DNA from: Paraburkholderia eburnea
GTDB lineage: Bacteria; Pseudomonadota; Gammaproteobacteria; Burkholderiales; Burkholderiaceae
NCBI RefSeq assembly: GCF_002917095.1
Contig: NZ_PQGA01000013.1
Location: forward strand, 101,317-165,316
Length of the DNA stretch: 64,000 bases
Reading direction: 5' to 3'
Shown: positions 52,706-62,282 of the stretch, piece after piece
Layout: every line of letters starts with the position of its first letter
How positions within the stretch are numbered: the first letter of the stretch is position 1
Position numbers and translations under genes: made by a program
The notes under the pieces: model-generated
Told to the model about the DNA's origin: nothing
Database searches by the model: none
What the model saw: the letters and a program-made list of their open reading frames with translations, nothing else

Positions 52706-53177
52706 CGGGGAATTCCTTGTATTCGCGCGCCAGCAAGCCGCGTCAGAATAGACGATAGCGCGGTTCTGGATAAGGCGATGTAAGGATCTGCGGGGGAATC
52801 TCGGGTTAGTTTGGTGGTTTTGCATTACAGCTTGTCAGCATTCGCGTGCTGTCCACACAACTGCGCCGTATCACCGGTCGAGCTGCCATTTCTTTAATTA
52901 GCGCGCGTTCGTACGCGCTCTATCGTCGTTAAGTGCACGTATTCGAACCAATGCGGGCGCAACGACTGTCGAATGCATGGCGAGCGCCCGGCGCTCAATA
53001 ACACCGATACGAAACCAGGGAAATCCCAAAGCCCCATGAATCACGCCAGGGAAAATTCCTCATAGGTTTCGCAAACGGCCCCAGGTGCTCAACCGATCGT
53101 AGTAGCATTTCAAAAGGTAAGGTATCCGGCGCAGCGCCCACGCCCCATCCCTTCGAGTCGCTCAGACGGAGACGCCC
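52706..53177. other. Long gap between ykgJ and the IclR-type pair
   Basis: 472 bases. A dyad AGCGCG-N8-CGCGCT lies at 52900-52919, and several T/A-rich stretches are seen. It must hold the promoters of two divergent units. A minus-strand open frame at 52995-53198 has no ribosome site or family features and is not called. No RNA gene recognised. Confidence 0.5.
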
Positions 53178-53546
53178 ATGGCTCCTGACAGGCTCCATTC
53201 CCCGACGCCTCGCACGAGGCTACCCAACGCCCAGCCAAGCGCGAACGACGCACCCCTGGGAAAACACCCGGAAAGCGACCCCATTGCCGTGCCACTCGCC
53301 CGCGGCCTCGCGATTCTCTGCGCGTTCGGGCGGGACAGCGCCTGGCTCGGCAACCTCGATATCGCGCTGCAAACCGGCATTCCCGCTCCCACGGTTTCGC
53401 GTCTGCTCCATTCGCTGCTTGTGCTCGGCTACGTGCAGCAGGACGAGGCGACACGCCAGTACGCACTAGCTCCCGCAGCGCTCGCGCTCGGCTACGCAGC
53501 CATCGCCGATCCGGCGAAGCCGGCGCCCGGTGCCGCCAGGGAGTGA
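53178..53546 (+). CDS. HTH-only IclR-like protein
   Basis: 122 residues: a Pro-rich N-terminal tail of about 38 residues, then an IclR-type winged helix (VPLARGLAILCAFGR, LGNLDIALQTGIPAPTVSRLL, SLLVLGYVQQDEATRQYALAP). The ligand-binding/dimerisation domain of IclR is missing; the frame ends normally at TGA with no sign of a frameshift into the following gene, which is a complete IclR in another frame. GGAGACGCCC precedes the ATG. It is translationally coupled or nearly so to the full-length IclR. It could act as a DNA-binding partner or competitor (inference). Confidence 0.77.
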   Translation: MAPDRLHSPTPRTRLPNAQPSANDAPLGKHPESDPIAVPLARGLAILCAFGRDSAWLGNLDIALQTGIPAPTVSRLLHSLLVLGYVQQDEATRQYALAPAALALGYAAIADPAKPAPGAARE

Positions 53547-53548
53547 CC

Positions 53549-54340
53549 ATGTCGCAGGACTCCCCAATTACCCTGACACTCGATCGCGGCCTTCAGGTGC
53601 TGCGAGCCTTCCGCGCCGATTGCACGCCGCTCACCGACGCGGAACTCTCCCAGCGCACGGGTCTGTCGCGCGCGGCCATTCAGCGGCTCGCCTCGACGCT
53701 GCTCCATCTCGGCTATCTGCGTCGCGCGGGCGGCGGCACGCGTTTCGAACTGGCTTCGGGCGTGTTCGGCATCGGTCAGGCGTGGCTGGACGCCGATCCC
53801 ATCGCACGCGCCGCCACGCCGCTCATCCAGGCGCTCGCGGACAAGATGGGCGCGGCTGTGGCGCTCGCGGTGCCGGACCAGCTCGACATGCTCACCATCG
53901 CGTATGGTTCTGCGGCGTGCGTCGAATCGCCGCGCAGGGGTGTCGGCACGCTCGCGCCGATGGAGAGCACCGCGATCGGGCATGCGTGGCTCTGGGGCCT
54001 GCCCGAGTATGAGCGTCGCCGCTATCTCCTGCGCCTGCTGGAGGCAGCCGGCGTGCAGGCGCAAACATTAAGGAAAGCTATTGAATCGGCATTTGATGAT
54101 CTGCGGGAGTGGGGCGTGTGCACCTCGCAGGAGGCGTTTGAGCACGGCATATACGGTGCCGTCGCGTTGCCGCTGCGTGCCGGGCAGTGGCGCATGCCGA
54201 TGGCGCTTGGCGTGACGACCGTCGTTTCGCCACCCGGTATCGAGGCCATGCGGGCTCGCGTCGTACCGGCGCTCAGCCAGGTCGCGCGCGAACTCACCGT
54301 GCTGCTGGCCGATATTCGCGTAGGGCCGCCGGGGCACTAA
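53549..54340 (+). CDS. IclR-family transcriptional regulator
   Basis: 263 residues, complete IclR protein: winged HTH at about 8-70 (LTLDRGLQVLRAFRADCTPLTDAELSQRTGLSRAAIQRL region), then the effector domain with LADKMGAAVALAVPDQLDML and IGHAWLWGLPEYERRR. Start ATG 53549 has AGGGAG five bases upstream; GTG 53543, overlapping the upstream stop (GTGA), is an alternative and both suggest coupling. Targets are unknown; no catabolic operon is adjacent. Confidence 0.88.
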   Translation: MSQDSPITLTLDRGLQVLRAFRADCTPLTDAELSQRTGLSRAAIQRLASTLLHLGYLRRAGGGTRFELASGVFGIGQAWLDADPIARAATPLIQALADKMGAAVALAVPDQLDMLTIAYGSAACVESPRRGVGTLAPMESTAIGHAWLWGLPEYERRRYLLRLLEAAGVQAQTLRKAIESAFDDLREWGVCTSQEAFEHGIYGAVALPLRAGQWRMPMALGVTTVVSPPGIEAMRARVVPALSQVARELTVLLADIRVGPPGH

Positions 54341-54473
54341 GGTTCCCTCGGTGTCCCGTCCATTTCGTCGTGACCTTACAACACGGTTTCAATCCTATTT
54401 TCTTGCATTCATATTCTCGCGTTACGATTGCCCGTTCCGTTTGACTGGTTTGAATCGAAGGAACTCAGGGCAT

Positions 54474-54908
54474 ATGAAATACGAACACGCGTTGCAAAAA
54501 GCGATCAAGGGGCGGCTCGAGCGCGCGATGGAAATGGCGGAACTGTTTGGCCTTTTCATCATCGGTATCGGCACGGTCGCCGCGATGGTGCATCTGATCT
54601 GGCGCATGATGAATTCAGATGGCGTTTCTCTGACCGATCTGCTGCTGATGTTCCTCTACCTAGAAGTGTTCGCGATGGTCGGCCAGTATCTCAAGGCGGG
54701 CCAACTGCCGGTGCGTTTCCCGCTCTACATAGCGATGGTGTCGATCGCGCGGGATCTGATCCTGCGCGCGGGCATGAATACCGAACTGCATCTGCTGGCT
54801 TCCGCCGGCGCCATCGTGTTGATTGCGCTGGGCGTGCTGATGATCCGCTACGGTCAGTACAAATACCCCAGCGATACGGTCGAGCAGAAGGCCGAAGATA
54901 CGAAGTAA
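54474..54908 (+). CDS. psiE: PsiE-family phosphate-starvation-inducible membrane protein
   Basis: 144 residues with four hydrophobic segments (about 24-43, 55-72, 82-97, 107-126) matching PsiE: LFGLFIIGIGTVAAMVHLIW, LTDLLLMFLYLEVFAMVGQYL, LPVRFPLYIAMVSIARDLILR. The function of PsiE is not known; in E. coli it is induced by phosphate starvation. ATG 54474 with AGGGCAT upstream. No clear Pho box was found. A terminator follows 37 bases downstream. Confidence 0.87.
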   Translation: MKYEHALQKAIKGRLERAMEMAELFGLFIIGIGTVAAMVHLIWRMMNSDGVSLTDLLLMFLYLEVFAMVGQYLKAGQLPVRFPLYIAMVSIARDLILRAGMNTELHLLASAGAIVLIALGVLMIRYGQYKYPSDTVEQKAEDTK

Positions 54909-55219
54909 ATCCGCCTGAATTAAATCCTCCATTCTTCTGCGTTTAAAAGGCCGCGTGCACCCACACGCGGCCTTTCTGATTTCTCCGCAAGCGTCAGGTT
55001 TTCGTAACCCCGGCGCAGGCTTTTGCCGCTTTCACGCGGCCTGAAGGCCACCTCGTTCTCCCTTGTCGCTTCCGCGCAAGTCGTCGTCGCGTTTGCTACG
55101 TTCGCGCGCATTTTGCTGCGCGACGATTGAAGCATCGGACGGCTTCGCGCGCCTGATGGCTTGCAGCGCCGCTCCGCCACACGTTAGCGATCGATAAGAC
55201 GACTACCAAGGAGAATGAG
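54909..55219 (+). other. Gap between psiE and choX
   Basis: 311 bases. It contains the psiE terminator (54946-54975) and must hold the choX promoter. I see no BetI-like palindrome of the type found upstream of betI, and no gene. Confidence 0.5.
54946..54975 (+). terminator. Rho-independent terminator after psiE
   Basis: AAAGGCCGCGTG (54946-54957) pairs with CACGCGGCCTTT (54964-54975), 12-bp perfect stem, 6-base loop, short T-run. Confidence 0.9.
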
Positions 55220-56170
55220 ATGGCCCGATTCAGGACAGTCCCGGTGTGTGCCGCCGCGCTGATGGCGCTCGTGTGCTCAAGCGCTTTCGCGGTCGACCCC
55301 GCCGCGTGCAAGAGCGTGCGCTTTGCCGACGTCGGCTGGACCGACATCGCCGCGACCACGGGTCTCGCCTCGACCATTCTCGCGGGCCTGGGCTACGCGC
55401 CGACGACGACGCTCGCGTCCGTGCCCATTACCTTCGCGGGCCTGAAGTCGAAGCAGATCGACGTGTTCCTCGGCTACTGGTCGCCGACCATGGACCCGAT
55501 CATCGAGCCGTTCGTGAAGGCGGGCACGATCAAGGTGCTCAATACGCCTAATCTCACCGGTGCGAAATACACGCTGGCCGTGCCCGATTATGTCTATCAA
55601 GGCGGTCTGCATTCGTTCCAGGACATTGCGAAGTTCGCGGACAAACTGCAAGGCCGCATCTATGGCATCGAGCCGGGTAACGACGGCAACGCGCTGATCC
55701 AGAAGATGATCGGCGCGAATCAGTTCGACCTGGGCAAGTTCAAGCTGGTGGAGTCGAGCGAGGCGGGCATGCTGGTGCAGGTCAATCGCGCGATCCGCGA
55801 CAAGCAGTGGATCGTGTTCCTCGGCTGGGAGCCGCATCCGATGAACGTGCAGATGAAGATCGACTATCTCACGGGCGGCGATGCGGTGTTCGGCCCGAAC
55901 TATGGCGAAGCGCGCGTGCTCACCGCCGTGCCGCCCGACTACAGCGCGCGCTGCCCGAATGTCGCGAAGTTCGTTTCCAACCTGCAATTCACGACCTCGA
56001 TCGAAAACCATCTGATGGTGCCGATCATGAACAAGGAAGAACCGGACAAGGCCGCTGCCGCATGGCTCAAGAGCAATCCGCAGATGCTCGACAAGTGGCT
56101 TGCGGGAGTGACGACCTTCGACGGCAAGCCTGGGCTGCCCGCGGTGCGGGCTTATCTGGGCACGCAATGA
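55220..56170 (+). CDS. choX: Choline-binding periplasmic protein
   Basis: 316-residue OpuAC-type binding protein of the ChoX group. Signal peptide ends AFA at 22-24. CKSVRFADVGWTDIAATTGLAS, FLGYWSPTMDPI, YGIEPGNDGNALIQKMI and IVFLGWEPHPMN contain the aromatic residues that form the quaternary-ammonium box in this family. TCAATAA-type operator not seen. AAGGAGAATGAG precedes the ATG. The usual partners choW (permease) and choV (ATPase) are not downstream; an APC permease is instead. Confidence 0.93.
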   Translation: MARFRTVPVCAAALMALVCSSAFAVDPAACKSVRFADVGWTDIAATTGLASTILAGLGYAPTTTLASVPITFAGLKSKQIDVFLGYWSPTMDPIIEPFVKAGTIKVLNTPNLTGAKYTLAVPDYVYQGGLHSFQDIAKFADKLQGRIYGIEPGNDGNALIQKMIGANQFDLGKFKLVESSEAGMLVQVNRAIRDKQWIVFLGWEPHPMNVQMKIDYLTGGDAVFGPNYGEARVLTAVPPDYSARCPNVAKFVSNLQFTTSIENHLMVPIMNKEEPDKAAAAWLKSNPQMLDKWLAGVTTFDGKPGLPAVRAYLGTQ

Positions 56171-56343
56171 CGTTGTGAATAAATGACGTTGTGAATAAAA
56201 AGCAGTCGTGCACGGCAGCAGGTACGCGGTGTGCGCACTCAATACATTTGTCTGCGGATTTCCGGTGCGGGTCGCGAAAGCACCGGAAATCCCGATAGGC
56301 CCGGCAATTTTGTTCAAGTAGCGTTGAACAGAGGAGGAGATAG

Positions 56344-57987
56344 ATGGAGCAAGCGGGAATCAGCACGGGCAGCGCGGACGGACGCGCGAGCGAGAGCCAG
56401 GGCTCGGGACTGCGGCGCGGTCTCACCTGGAAGGACGCCTTCTGGGTGACGAGCGGCGTGCCTGCGGGCGTGCTGTTCACACTGGGCGGCGTGTGCGCAA
56501 CCATCGGCCAGCCGGCGTGGGCGATCTGGATCGCGTCGATCACGATGGGCCTGATCCAGAGCGCGACCTACGCCGAGATTTCCGGCCTCTTTCCCCACAA
56601 ATCGGGCGGTGCATCGGTTTATGGCGCGATTGGCTGGGTGCGCTACAGCAAGCTGGTCGCGCCCGTTTCCGTGTGGTGCAACTGGCTCGCGTGGTCGCCG
56701 ATGCTCGCGCTAGGTTGCGGGCTGGCGGCCAATTACGCGCTCGCCACGCTGTTTCCGCCCGAAGCGGCGGTGCGTCAGTGGCATTGGACCATCGCGAACC
56801 TTGGCTTCATCCAACAAGGTCTGACGTTGCGCATCAATGCCACATTTCTGATTGCGGCGGCGTTTCTGCTCATCACGTTCCGGCTGCAACATAGCGGCGC
56901 ATCGAAGGCGGCGCGCACGCAGAAGATTCTCGGCATCGCTTCGCTCACGCCGCTTTTGATCGTCGGCATCGTGCCGTTCGTGACGGGCGATATCCCCGCG
57001 AAGCATCTGTTCCCGCTGCTGCCGCTCGGTCACGACGCGCGCGGCAATCTCACGGCGTCGCTATTCGGCGCATGGAACGGGCAGGGCGTGGTGATGGCGT
57101 TAGGCGCGATGTTCATGGCGGGTTGGGCTTCATACGGTTTTGAAACCGCGGTCTGTTATACGCGCGAATTCCGCGATCCGCGCCGCGATACGGCGCGCGC
57201 AATCTTCTGGTCGGGTGCGTTGTGCCTCGTCGTGATGACGCTCGTACCGCTCGCGTTCCAGGGCGCGCTCGGCACCCAGGCGATGCTTGACCCGAGCATC
57301 GGCGACGGCACCGGCGTCGGCACCGCAATGGCCTCCATCGTCGGCGGCGGCGCGTGGATCGGCAATGCGGTGGTGGTCATGCTGATGCTCTCGATCCTGC
57401 TGATCGTGATGACGTCGATGATGGGTTCGTCGCGCACGCTTTATCAGGCTTCAGTCGATGGCTGGCTGCCGCGTTATCTCTCGCGCGTAAACGAGCACGG
57501 CGCGCCGACGGCGGCGATGTGGACCGACCTTGGTTTCAATCTCGTGCTGCTGGCGATGTCCGATTACATGACGGTGCTGTCGATCTCGAACGTCTGCTAC
57601 ATGCTGTTCGTGTTTTTGAACCTGCAATCAGGCTGGATTCATCGCATGGACCGGCCCGCATGGCATCGGCCGTTCCGCTGCCCGCCGTGGCTGCTGGCGG
57701 CGGGTGCGCTGTGCGGTTACGCGAATCTCGTGTTCGTGGGCGCAGGCGCGAATCTGCAGGGCGAAAACACCTTGCGCGATGGCCTTTTCGCGGTGCTGCT
57801 GATCGTCCCGGTGTTTGCTTATCGTCACTACTGGCAGGATCGTGGACGCTTTCCAGCGGGTAGCGCGCATGACATGGAGCTGGAGGCCACGACGCGCAGC
57901 CGCTGGAAATCGCTGGCGCCCTATGGTGCGCTGGTGCTGGCCGCATTGACGGTGGCGGTTTCCCATTACCTGGCGGCGCGGGTTTAA
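56344..57987 (+). CDS. APC-superfamily permease of the choline locus
   Basis: 547-residue permease with about 12-14 hydrophobic segments: KDAFWVTSGVPAGVLFTLGG at the substrate-binding first helix, ATYAEISGLFPHKSGGASVYG near 77-97, FMAGWASYGFETAVCYTREFRDP near 259-281, and DGWLPRYLSRVNEHGAPT later. GAGGAGGAGATAG gives a very strong ribosome site. It lies between choX and the convergent betA, so choline, carnitine or an amino acid derivative is a reasonable substrate guess. The 173-base gap after choX may hold its own promoter. Confidence 0.87.
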   Translation: MEQAGISTGSADGRASESQGSGLRRGLTWKDAFWVTSGVPAGVLFTLGGVCATIGQPAWAIWIASITMGLIQSATYAEISGLFPHKSGGASVYGAIGWVRYSKLVAPVSVWCNWLAWSPMLALGCGLAANYALATLFPPEAAVRQWHWTIANLGFIQQGLTLRINATFLIAAAFLLITFRLQHSGASKAARTQKILGIASLTPLLIVGIVPFVTGDIPAKHLFPLLPLGHDARGNLTASLFGAWNGQGVVMALGAMFMAGWASYGFETAVCYTREFRDPRRDTARAIFWSGALCLVVMTLVPLAFQGALGTQAMLDPSIGDGTGVGTAMASIVGGGAWIGNAVVVMLMLSILLIVMTSMMGSSRTLYQASVDGWLPRYLSRVNEHGAPTAAMWTDLGFNLVLLAMSDYMTVLSISNVCYMLFVFLNLQSGWIHRMDRPAWHRPFRCPPWLLAAGALCGYANLVFVGAGANLQGENTLRDGLFAVLLIVPVFAYRHYWQDRGRFPAGSAHDMELEATTRSRWKSLAPYGALVLAALTVAVSHYLAARV

Positions 57988-58014
57988 GCGAATCTTTTAA
58001 ATCAGTTCTTTAAA
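57983..58014. repeat. 13-bp TTTAA(A) array giving stops in all six frames
   Basis: TTTAAG at 57983, TTTAAA at 57996 and 58009, exactly 13 bases apart. The first contains the permease stop (57985-57987). The TAA codons occupy all three frames, and the reverse strand TTA positions do likewise. Same design as 51905-51948. Confidence 0.75.
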
Positions 58015-58094
58015 TGCGGCGTGATATGTGACCGGAATGCCGGTTGCGTGTCACGCCGTTTATGTTTTTGCGCTGTGCTTCTATGACGATGCGA

Positions 58095-58130
58095 AAAGGC
58101 CCCGAATCCGCATGCAGATTCGGGGCCTTT
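58095..58130. terminator. Bidirectional terminator between APC permease and betA
   Basis: AAAGGCCCCGAATC (58095-58108) pairs perfectly with GATTCGGGGCCTTT (58117-58130), 8-base loop, A/T-rich flanks on both sides. Confidence 0.93.
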
Positions 58131-58152
58131 GCTTTGGCAATGCTCGCGGCTA

Positions 58153-59874
58153 TTAGACCGTCGCCGGTTGACCGCTGTGCTTCGTTACGGGATTCGGCGC
58201 AACCACACCGCCGCGCGCGGGCGCGCCATTCGCCACGTAATAAGGTGTATGCACACGATCGAGCGCCGCACGCCCGCGAATGCGATCGGCGATTTTCTCG
58301 GCCATCATGATGGTCGGCGCGTTGAGATTACCTGTGGTGATGAGCGGCATGATCGACGCGTCCACCACGCGCAGGCCGTCGAGGCCGTGCACGCGCCCTT
58401 CGGCATCCACCACGGCCATGTTGTCGTAGCCCATCGGACACGAGCAGGACGGGTGATAGGCCGTCTCTGCGCGGCTGCGCACGAAGGCGTCGATCTGCGC
58501 ATCGGTTTTCATGTCCGCACCCGGATTCAGTTCGCGTCCACGGAAACGGTCGAGCGCGGGCTGCGCGATGATTTCGCGCGTGATGCGAATGGCGTCGCGG
58601 AACTCGCGCCAGTCGAGCGCCTCGGACATATAGTTGAAGAGAATCGACGGGTGCTGCCGCGGATCGCGCGAGCGCAGTTTCACGCGGCCACGGCTTGGCG
58701 AGCGCATCGATCCCACGTGCGCCTGGAAGCCGTGCATCTCGATGGCGTTGCTGCCGTTGTAATTGATGGCGACCGGCAGAAAGTGATACTGGATATTGGG
58801 CCAGGGATCGTCGTCGCGCGTGCGGATAAAGCCGCCCGCCTCGAAGTGATTGCTCGCACCGATGCCGGTGCCGCGCAGCATCCATTCAAGCCCGATTGCG
58901 GGCTGATTGCGCAGCTTCAATGCAGGGTAAAGTGACACCGGTTCCTTGCATTCGTACTGCATGTACATTTCCAGGTGGTCCTGAAGATTTCGGCCCACGC
59001 CAGGCAAGTCCAGCACAACCGGAATATCCAGTTCGCGCAGCCATTCGCCGGGACCCACGCCGGAGCGCTGCAGGATCTGCGGCGAAGCAATCGCGCCCGC
59101 GCACAGCAGCACTTCGCGGCGCGCATGACGCGTCACGCGCGCGGACCCGTCCATGAAGACGACGCCGCGCGCCCGCTTGCCGGAAAAGAGAATGCGGTCG
59201 GTGACGGCATGCGTCACGATGTCGAGATTGGGCCGATGGCGTGCCTGGTCGAGATAGCCGCGCGCCGTGCTCGCGCGACGGCCCTTGGTGGTCACCGTGC
59301 GGTCCATCGGGCCGAAGCCTTCCTGACGATAGCCGTTGAGATCGTCCGTGCGCGGATAACCTGCCTGCACGCCCGCTTCAATCATCGCTTCGAAGAGCGG
59401 ATTCACGCCGGGCTTGCTGGTCGTCACATGCACGGGACCGTCGCCGCCGTGATAGTCGTTGGCGCCGGCATCGCGCGTTTCCGCCTTGCGAAAATACGGC
59501 AGGCAGTCCAGATAGCTCCAGTTTTCGAGGCCTTTTATCGCGCTCCAGCCGTCGTAGTCGAGCGCATTGCCGCGGATATAGCACATGCCATTGATGAGCG
59601 AAGATCCGCCCAACCCCTTGCCGCGTCCGCATTCCATGCGGCGGTTGTCCATATGCGGTTCGGGGTCGGTTTCGTAGGCCCAGTTATAGCGGCGCCCCTG
59701 CAAGGGATACGCGAGCGCCGCGGGCATCTGCGTGCGAAAGTCGAAGCGATAGTCCGGGCCACCCGCTTCCAGCAGCAGCACCTTGACGTCGCGATCTTCG
59801 GTGAGACGCGTGGCGAGCACATTGCCCGCCGATCCCGCGCCGATGATGATGTAGTCGTACTCCTGCGCGGCCAT
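58153..59874 (-). CDS. betA: Choline dehydrogenase
   Basis: 573-residue GMC-family flavoenzyme oxidising choline to betaine aldehyde at the membrane. FAD-binding GAGSAG at 12-17, the GMC signature GRGKGLGGSSLINGM near 82-96, and the active-site YHPSCSCPMGYDN near 463-475 with the catalytic His. Longer than typical BetA by about 20 residues at the C-terminus (RVHTPYYVANGAP region). Third gene of betI-betB-betA, 25 bases after betB. Confidence 0.95.
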   Translation of the reverse strand: MAAQEYDYIIIGAGSAGNVLATRLTEDRDVKVLLLEAGGPDYRFDFRTQMPAALAYPLQGRRYNWAYETDPEPHMDNRRMECGRGKGLGGSSLINGMCYIRGNALDYDGWSAIKGLENWSYLDCLPYFRKAETRDAGANDYHGGDGPVHVTTSKPGVNPLFEAMIEAGVQAGYPRTDDLNGYRQEGFGPMDRTVTTKGRRASTARGYLDQARHRPNLDIVTHAVTDRILFSGKRARGVVFMDGSARVTRHARREVLLCAGAIASPQILQRSGVGPGEWLRELDIPVVLDLPGVGRNLQDHLEMYMQYECKEPVSLYPALKLRNQPAIGLEWMLRGTGIGASNHFEAGGFIRTRDDDPWPNIQYHFLPVAINYNGSNAIEMHGFQAHVGSMRSPSRGRVKLRSRDPRQHPSILFNYMSEALDWREFRDAIRITREIIAQPALDRFRGRELNPGADMKTDAQIDAFVRSRAETAYHPSCSCPMGYDNMAVVDAEGRVHGLDGLRVVDASIMPLITTGNLNAPTIMMAEKIADRIRGRAALDRVHTPYYVANGAPARGGVVAPNPVTKHSGQPATV

Positions 59875-59899
59875 CTGCGGTTCCTCCTCTGCGGCGCGT

Positions 59900-61369
<1,470 letters not shown>

Positions 61370-61398
61370 GCGTGTGTTGCTCCGGTTCAGGCGGCGGT

Positions 61399-62010
61399 TC
61401 AGGCGCGTTGGCGCGCACGCGCCGAGGCGTGCGTGTCCAGCAGGAGATCGATGTAGTCGTTGGCGAGGCGCAGTGCGGCTTTGGTGTCGAACGGCTCGCC
61501 GGTGGTCGCGCCGCGCAGCCACAGACCGTCGATCATTGCCGCAAGCCCGCTGGCGGCGCGGCGTGCGGCCGTGCGCGGCATCGCCTTGCCGAATTCCGCG
61601 CAGAGGTTCGAATAAAGCCGCCGCGTGTTGACATGCTGAAGCCGTCGCAGGGCGGGCACGTGCATGCTCTCGGCCCAGAACGCGAGCCAGGTTTTCATCA
61701 CGGGGCCGCTGACCTGCGAGACGTCGAAATTCGCGGCGACGATGGCGCGCAAACGCGCGCGCGGCTGGGGCCGCGCGGCCTTGAGCCGGCGTTGCGCGGC
61801 GGCGCCGAGATCGCGCAGCACGTGACGCATGGTGGCTTCAAGCAGCGCGTCCTTGCCGCCGAAATAGTGGCTGACGATGCCCGTGGAAATGCGCGCGCGC
61901 TGCGCGACGGTGGCGAGTGTCGTACCGGACATGCCGGCCTGATCGATGCTTTCGAGGGTCGCATCGATAAGCTGGGCGCGGCGGATTTCGCGCATTCCGA
62001 CCTTGGGCAT
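61399..62010 (-). CDS. betI: Choline-responsive TetR-family repressor BetI
   Basis: 203 residues. The N-terminus MPKVGMREIRRAQLIDATLESI and HTH (TLATVAQRARISTGIVSHYFGGKDALL near 30-56) match BetI; the C-terminal domain carries FWAESMHVPALRRLQHVNTRRLYSNL. It represses its own operon and is released by choline. Start ATG 62008-62010. The BetI-like palindrome lies 41 bases upstream. First gene of betIBA. Confidence 0.94.
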   Translation of the reverse strand: MPKVGMREIRRAQLIDATLESIDQAGMSGTTLATVAQRARISTGIVSHYFGGKDALLEATMRHVLRDLGAAAQRRLKAARPQPRARLRAIVAANFDVSQVSGPVMKTWLAFWAESMHVPALRRLQHVNTRRLYSNLCAEFGKAMPRTAARRAASGLAAMIDGLWLRGATTGEPFDTKAALRLANDYIDLLLDTHASARARQRA

Positions 62011-62040
62011 GGGAACTCCAGGTGCATCTTGAAGGCCTCT

Positions 62041-62069
62041 ACTGTAAATTTTTTTTATTGAACGATCAA
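62041..62069 (-). promoter_or_regulatory. Candidate betI promoter
   Basis: Reading leftward, TTGATC (-35, 62064-62069) and TACAGT (-10, 62041-62046) are separated by 17 bases, each matching consensus at 4 of 6 positions. The -35 lies inside the BetI palindrome, so repressor binding would block it. Confidence 0.5.
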
Positions 62070-62080
62070 TCAATAAAAAA
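62051..62080. promoter_or_regulatory. BetI operator
   Basis: TTTTTTATTGA (62051-62061) is inverted against TCAATAAAAAA (62070-62080). The inner palindrome ATTGA-ACGA-TCAAT lies at 62057-62070. E. coli BetI sites contain ATTGAACG with CCAAT, so this matches in sequence and position. Confidence 0.82.
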
Positions 62081-62282
62081 CCGGAGAGGGTCTTCGATGA
62101 CGCTTTTGAATAGATACGCGGCACTTTCACGATGGTCGTGACCGGGCATGTCGCCTCAAGCCTGGCGCTCGTCGCTTGCGCGAAAGTCGGGCGAGATTTG
62201 GACTTATACGGTATGCAGGTCCGTGCGCTGCGTGCAGTACGCGGCCCTTCAACCGTAGTGCGAGTCCGGAGAGACCAACACC

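Noticed and set aside
52995..53198. A 67-codon minus-strand frame in the gap before the IclR-type pair
   Set aside because: No ribosome site, no family, and it overlaps the start of the plus-strand HTH gene.
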